Shown: piece after piece, positions 59,050 to 64,000 of the stretch
Layout of the letters: each line of letters begins with the position of its first letter
Numbering within the stretch: position 1 is the first letter of the stretch
DNA from: Capitulum mitella
Taxonomy: Eukaryota > Arthropoda > Thecostraca > Pollicipedomorpha > Pollicipedidae
Reading direction: 5' to 3'
Assembly: GCA_030062745.1 (NCBI GenBank)
Contig: CP099840.1
Coordinates: 32,510,291 to 32,574,290 of the forward strand
Length of the DNA: 64,000 bases
Notes under the pieces: model-generated
What the model was told of the DNA's origin: nothing
Seen by the model: only the letters and a program-made list of their open reading frames with translations
The model's database searches: none
Position numbers and translations under genes: made by a program

Positions 59050-62000
59050 AGCATGGCTGCGGCTGCCGGCTGCCGTGCCGAACGTTGGTAGAGATCGAGG
59101 ACGACGTTCGCGATGGTGGGGACCGCTCTTGGCGGAAAGAATGCTTGACTTAGTCGACTCGTGTGGTGCGCGGGCGGTGGGGCCGACAACGGCCAAACGG
59201 CTGTGATTAAGCGATAGTTAGTGGTTTTTGTCACCACTTGGTGGTTGGATCGGTATGAGTGATCGCTGTGGACCTGCGGTACAGTTACCGAGCTGCTGTC
59301 TCGCGTATGGTTTACAAAGGCAGAATTATTGTTACCGCCCTGTGTCGCAGTGCCTGCTGCATACCTTAGATACGGTGTCTGAATGCATCGGATTACCTTC
59401 TGATTGCGATCTGTTGCAGTGACCACAGAACTTCATAATGCCAAATAGGAACTAAGAGGCCAGACGTCTCTGGTACTGCCGTGTCGGTAGCCATGCCGAG
59501 AAGGGAGTGATTTTGAGCAGGCTGCGTATGGGTCATTGTTTTGCCACGCACAGTTTCCTTCTGTATGGACTTGGCTGACATTCATTTTCTAAGTGAGATG
59601 CACGTTGGAATATGACACGTTCTGCTTACGTGCCGAGGTCCGAGTTCGGATGATTCGTATTGATCAACACAACCCGAATTCCCTGCATATCTGCATTTTG
59701 AAGATACGATTCTGGGTGTCTGCGTGATTTTGCTCGGTTTACGTCGGTGGTTGACTGCCGTGTAATTTTTCCGCCCACCTGAAAGCATGCATTGATGAAT
59801 GATTTGCCGTTGTTCGTTGAAATGTTTTAACGGCCCCGCCTACGTCATTCCGAACAATCATTCGAACATCCTCAAGATCACTCGGACCAAGAGTAGGATA
59901 ATGCATAAAATAAGCGATTGCTTTGGCCACCGCGCGTCGAATGCACTCCGGTGGACCCTGTCCATTGTATACAGCTTATGTGGGCTTTGCGTCATAAGTT
60001 GGAAACGATGCCCCACGGATAACGATCTCACCAATGGTTCTGGTGTACCGTCTGAATGCCTTCGCCCAATCGCCGGTCTGACCACTTTTTAAATACCATG
60101 TACCTGTATGACCTTTTTTCACCGCATACTACGCGTAAAAAAGCAGTGACAACAGTCAGCCAAAGCACACAGCAGTGGCATCAAAGCGAAAAAAACGAAC
60201 AAAATAGAAGAAGGAAAAACATCACGTGTGCCTTCCCCAAACACATGAGTACACACGTAACTTATCCTGTCCAGTAGATTCCAGTGCGAACATTAATGGT
60301 CAGTTCATGCATAAATATCGAATAGTTTCATCCAAACAGTCCTAGCCTCATCAATGTTGAAGAACTAGGTAACTGCCAGTCACGATGTAAGGCGTCTCCG
60401 CGCGAATGCATTATCCCACATGATGATCTACCCCACTGGTTATTGTCAATACGCACAAGTTGCAATTCATAACGAATCATTACATCTAGACCACTCCAGC
60501 CATCGAAATATCGCACTGTCGCTCCGGCGCACTGGCCACTAGAAGTAGTCTTGTAGTGCTAGTAGTGCCACTAGCAGAGCGGTGAAAGTGCCGCCGCCGC
60601 CAGCGAAACAGAAACCGTTCGGGCGGAACCCGCAGGTGCCTCCCAACGTCCGGCCCCGTCGTCCCTCGGACCAGGGTGGCCTGCATATCCGACGGTGCGG
60701 CGGCCCGGTTCATCCTGCCGCCGACCGTGCCATGTTCCAGCCGCCAGACGGGCGCCGGGGGGCAGCGGCCTCGCCCCAGGGCGGTCAGGTCGGCAACAGC
60801 CGAACGGGCAACGAATGGCGACAAGAAATCGAAACTGGCTTTCCCGCCTGTGGAGCCATCGCAACAAAAACGTCACTTTTTGCCACCAGGGGCAGCAGCA
60901 CGCAAAGTAAGGTGGGGAAGAGGACGCCCAAGTTTTCGCAACAACCCTACTGCCCCTGTACAAAAGAGCACTCCGATGTGTCCCAGACACCTCAAGGTAT
61001 CCCGTCCGCATCTTCACCACCCCTTCCCCTGCTCCCAACTTGACAGAAATAATCTTGTCAGACATACATGACTGACTGTACCACTCCTGCCTCAACTCCA
61101 GATACACCTGGCAGGGCAAGCCGACGTTCCTGACCACGGGAAGTTGCGGCAGCCACCGTGGCTCCCGTAGCCGCACGTGCATCACGTACATCCGTAGCTC
61201 CGTAGCCGCACGTGCCCTCCAGTCCCTAGGTGGCAGGGAGATTCCCAAATAGGAATCTCCAGCCCTCGACTCCATGATGAGCTTGGATGGACAGAAACTG
61301 TCACGTTTGGCATGATTCTCTAAATCCTGCATGGCGTAAAACAAGAAAATGAGTGCACGGTTGCAGTTATGCAGTGACAGGAAACCTTCTGTAAGTATTG
61401 GAATAATGATCCATCATATCTTGATTCAGAGCACATACCTAACATAAAACTGCAGCTTATAGGGTGGGTTTTCTGTGTTTTAGGAATGGATGCATGAAAT
61501 CAAAAACTTATGTATGAAACATATGTATGAAACATAAATGAACTCATAAGAAGACCCCAAAGTCTATATACATTATTAAGCACTGGCAGCTGGCACTGCC
61601 AGCTGCCTGTGCCTAATGATATATATATACTCCCTACATGCTCAATCTACATCTGATGAATTGCCAAAACAGAAACTGCCATATCAACATAAAACTGAGG
61701 CTATGGGGGAGGGCATCATTGCTCCGCAGACTGTGCTGCGTGTGGACACGAATGTGATGCCACTTTTAAGTCTCTTTGGCCCAGTGCCGATGCTATGTTT
61801 GACAGTGCCAGCTGCCTGAGCAGCAGCTGACCTGATCTAATGTAGTGTGATCAGTGGTACAGACACTATACTGGAGGGCAGCTGCAGTCTCCCTGTTTGA
61901 GATTGACCATGAGACTACCAGGGACACTGGGACAGTCATGGACCCTGGATGGTCAGAGGCCATGGCACTGCCTTGAACCTGAAGCAGCTGGGGACCAAGG

Positions 62001-63668
62001 GACAGTAAGAAACCATGGCAAAGTCAAGGGTCCTGATCTGAGACAGTGAAGGACCCTGAGGATGTCAGGAGCATGAGAGACAATTAGGGGCCTGAGACAG
62101 CTACAGGCTCCATGGGATGTGCAGGGGCACTGGGATGGTCAGTCACCATGGAGAAGCAGTGAGCCTGAAACAAGTTGTGATCTTGGAATGACCAAGGGTC
62201 ATGAGGCAGTAGGGGCCTAACATGATCAGGGGTGGTCAAGAAGTCAGGGATCCTGAGGAAATCACTGGCCTGACATGGCAAGGGGCACCATAGGATGCTC
62301 AGTGAGCCTGGAATGATCAAGGGCCATGGAAGGCCATATGCCTGAAACAGTCAGGCATCATGAGGAAATCAAGGGCCCTGGGACTGCCATGGGTCAAGGA
62401 AGCCAGAGACCCTGAGACCGTCAGGGGCATGAGACCCCAAGGAGCAGCATATCCACCACCCCAGGGGCTCAGGGGCAATGGGGCAGTCAAGGGCTATCCT
62501 GAGACAGTCCAGGGCTCTGAAGAAGTCAGGGGCCATGGGATGACCATGGACCTGAATGCCAGAATACTCAAGGTTCACAGGATGGTTAAGGATGATGGGA
62601 CAGTCAGGGGCTGCTGTGCAGACATGAGGATGACAAAGTCAAAGGCCCTGGCATGGCTGGGCCCTAGGGCAGTTATGAGCCCTGGGAGGGCCAGGATTAT
62701 GGGACAGTCATAGGCGCCGGGACAGTCAAATACCCTACGATTGTCATGGGCTTGAGGATAGTCCAAGTCCTTGGAATGCCAGCCCTGGGAGAATCAGTGC
62801 TGCCCTGGGACCTTCACAGGACCCTAGCTATGATGGTCAGTGGTCCTGGGATGGTCAGGATCCACTGTCATGAATCAGGCTGGTCTCTTCAAAAATAGTT
62901 AGATCCTCCCAAGGCCATCTGATTCCTTGCTTGCAGTTTTGGCATGACACTGCTTGGCACTGCATCACAAAATGTAACATACTATATGGCAGGCAGCTTA
63001 CTGGAATACTGAGACACAACAGCAAGTTGCACAGAACCACAAAATGCTGCAGGTGGCACTCTTGGTCATGCAGCCATAAAGACCATATCTTAAGGTATTT
63101 ACCATCGAACATAGCCAGTAGCAATGGAACGCGTTCTGGCAAGGACTGCACCAACTCAGGCCACCTTCTGAGCCATTTCTTTCCATGCAATGTCATTGGA
63201 TTAATGTAAAATTTTGCCAGTTGGGGGGGAGGCAGGGGACTGAGGGCGCAGCGCCGATCTCTGCTCCTCCGTACCGCCGCCTATGAACATGGCAGTCTTC
63301 GCACAAATGCCCAGGCACCCAGGACTGAACGCTCTCAGCAGTAATATACAGCAGAGAGTACGACACCAACAATCACGGCTTTTAAGTGAAGCTGGGCGAA
63401 GGGAATCAGACTTCGATAACAATGATGACTGGTATTTGTACGTTCTTCCTCGCCTCATTCATAGCCGTCCTTTTGATCATGCCACCGCCCGCGCATTCGA
63501 CAGCCGTGTCTGAGACGATTCCCAGATTTCACTCGGTATTCCACGCCAAATTCCCTTTCGAATCCGTAAAGAACGACAGTCCACACAAAATCCCACGGAT
63601 TCCTCGCGAAATGTGTAGCAAAAAACGCACCTAAATATGTGCGCCATTTCAAAACAAGGGACCTATGA
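59050..63668. other. No confident gene; one unexplained 257-codon minus frame
   Basis: The only long frame is 60571-61344 on the minus strand (MFYAMQDLENHAKRD ... ending PLC). Its first half has ordinary composition; its second half is arginine/glycine-rich and looks like chance GC sequence. There are no clear splice sites or known motifs. 61900-62860 is repetitive (separate entry). Confidence 0.35.
61900..62860. repeat. Degenerate ~28-bp minisatellite (CCTGAGACAGTCAGGGGC type)
   Basis: About thirty loosely conserved units with the core GG-CCTG-GA-AGTCA-GGGC. Phrases such as CCTGAGACCGTCAGGGGC (about 62410) closely resemble units of the array at 3.2-5.3 kb (GCTCCTGAGACCGTCAG near 3385). Confidence 0.8.
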
Positions 63669-64000
63669 CCTTGAACTTTCTATGCCTTTAAATGGGGAAT
63701 CGTTAAACGTCCCTGTTAAAAGATCCCCTTTTATAATGAGGGTAAATAACTTGACAAATGGTATAAGTTTCGAAGATATGGATGGGGTCCCCCTGCCTTA
63801 ATGACGTCATTTCATGCACTTTGAATACCTATAACATAATAATTTTTAAGTGTCCCTCCTGGTGGGTATTATTTTTGAAATAAGCATATTTTATTTGTTA
63901 TTTCGTATACTTTTCACGGATATTGCAGGGGTCCACCTGATTTTGATGACGCCATTTTAGTACAACTTCAAAGGTGAAAGCCGGAATAAATCTAAATGTC
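63669..64000 (-). repeat. Right member of the ~340-bp inverted repeat pair, cut by the window end
   Basis: Reverse complement of 48725-49062: position 64000 pairs with 48725 and the inner edge with about 49062. The most diverged part is the 60 bases at the inner side. Confidence 0.88.

Noticed and set aside
48725-64000. A Maverick/Polinton, considered because of the ~15 kb size and inverted ends
   Set aside because: No DNA polymerase B, integrase, packaging ATPase or capsid-like frame is visible; the MULE-like DDE and Ulp1 frames point elsewhere.

Overview
The window is eukaryotic nuclear DNA from an animal, almost certainly an arthropod. It holds intron-bearing metazoan genes (Csk kinase, Caf1-55/RBBP4, a protostome-type Toll receptor). 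It also holds interstitial copies of the arthropod telomere pentamer TTAGG/CCTAA and many DNA-transposon relics. The mix of very GC-rich exons and low-complexity introns would suit a crustacean, but the species cannot be fixed from the sequence alone. No bacterial operons, rRNA genes or CRISPR arrays were seen.

Layout. 1-2.5 kb (minus strand): degenerate GC-rich repeats, then what looks like the first coding exon of a two-pore potassium channel, whose other exons would lie beyond the left edge. 3-5.3 kb: degenerate ~28-bp repeats. 9.0-15.2 kb (minus): eight exons of Csk, the C-terminal Src kinase (SH3-SH2-kinase), with introns full of minisatellites. 15.7-16.1 kb: (TA)n arrays with inverted modules. 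16.3-24 kb: an AT-rich block with telomere-like repeats and a 483-bp MITE carrying CCTAA repeats. 24.0-27.4 kb (plus): six exons of Caf1-55/RBBP4, complete except for one extra T in the last WD repeat. 29.1-32.0 kb (minus): an intronless Toll receptor of 982 residues. 32-48 kb: no confident gene, but several MITEs, including two ~1.2-kb piggyBac-like elements with TTAA targets. 48.7-64 kb: a transposon-rich region bracketed by ~340-bp inverted repeats. It contains a MULE-like DDE transposase reading frame, an alanine/proline repeat linker and a Ulp1-type cysteine protease, with an apparently decayed multi-exon gene downstream.

The cellular genes form no pathway cluster: Csk restrains Src kinases, Caf1-55 is a histone chaperone subunit, and Toll is an immune and patterning receptor. 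The most unusual signals are two genes whose exon edges, splice sites included, have been copied into adjacent tandem arrays; a MITE that carries telomere repeats; and the 15-kb inverted-repeat-bounded transposase/protease region.
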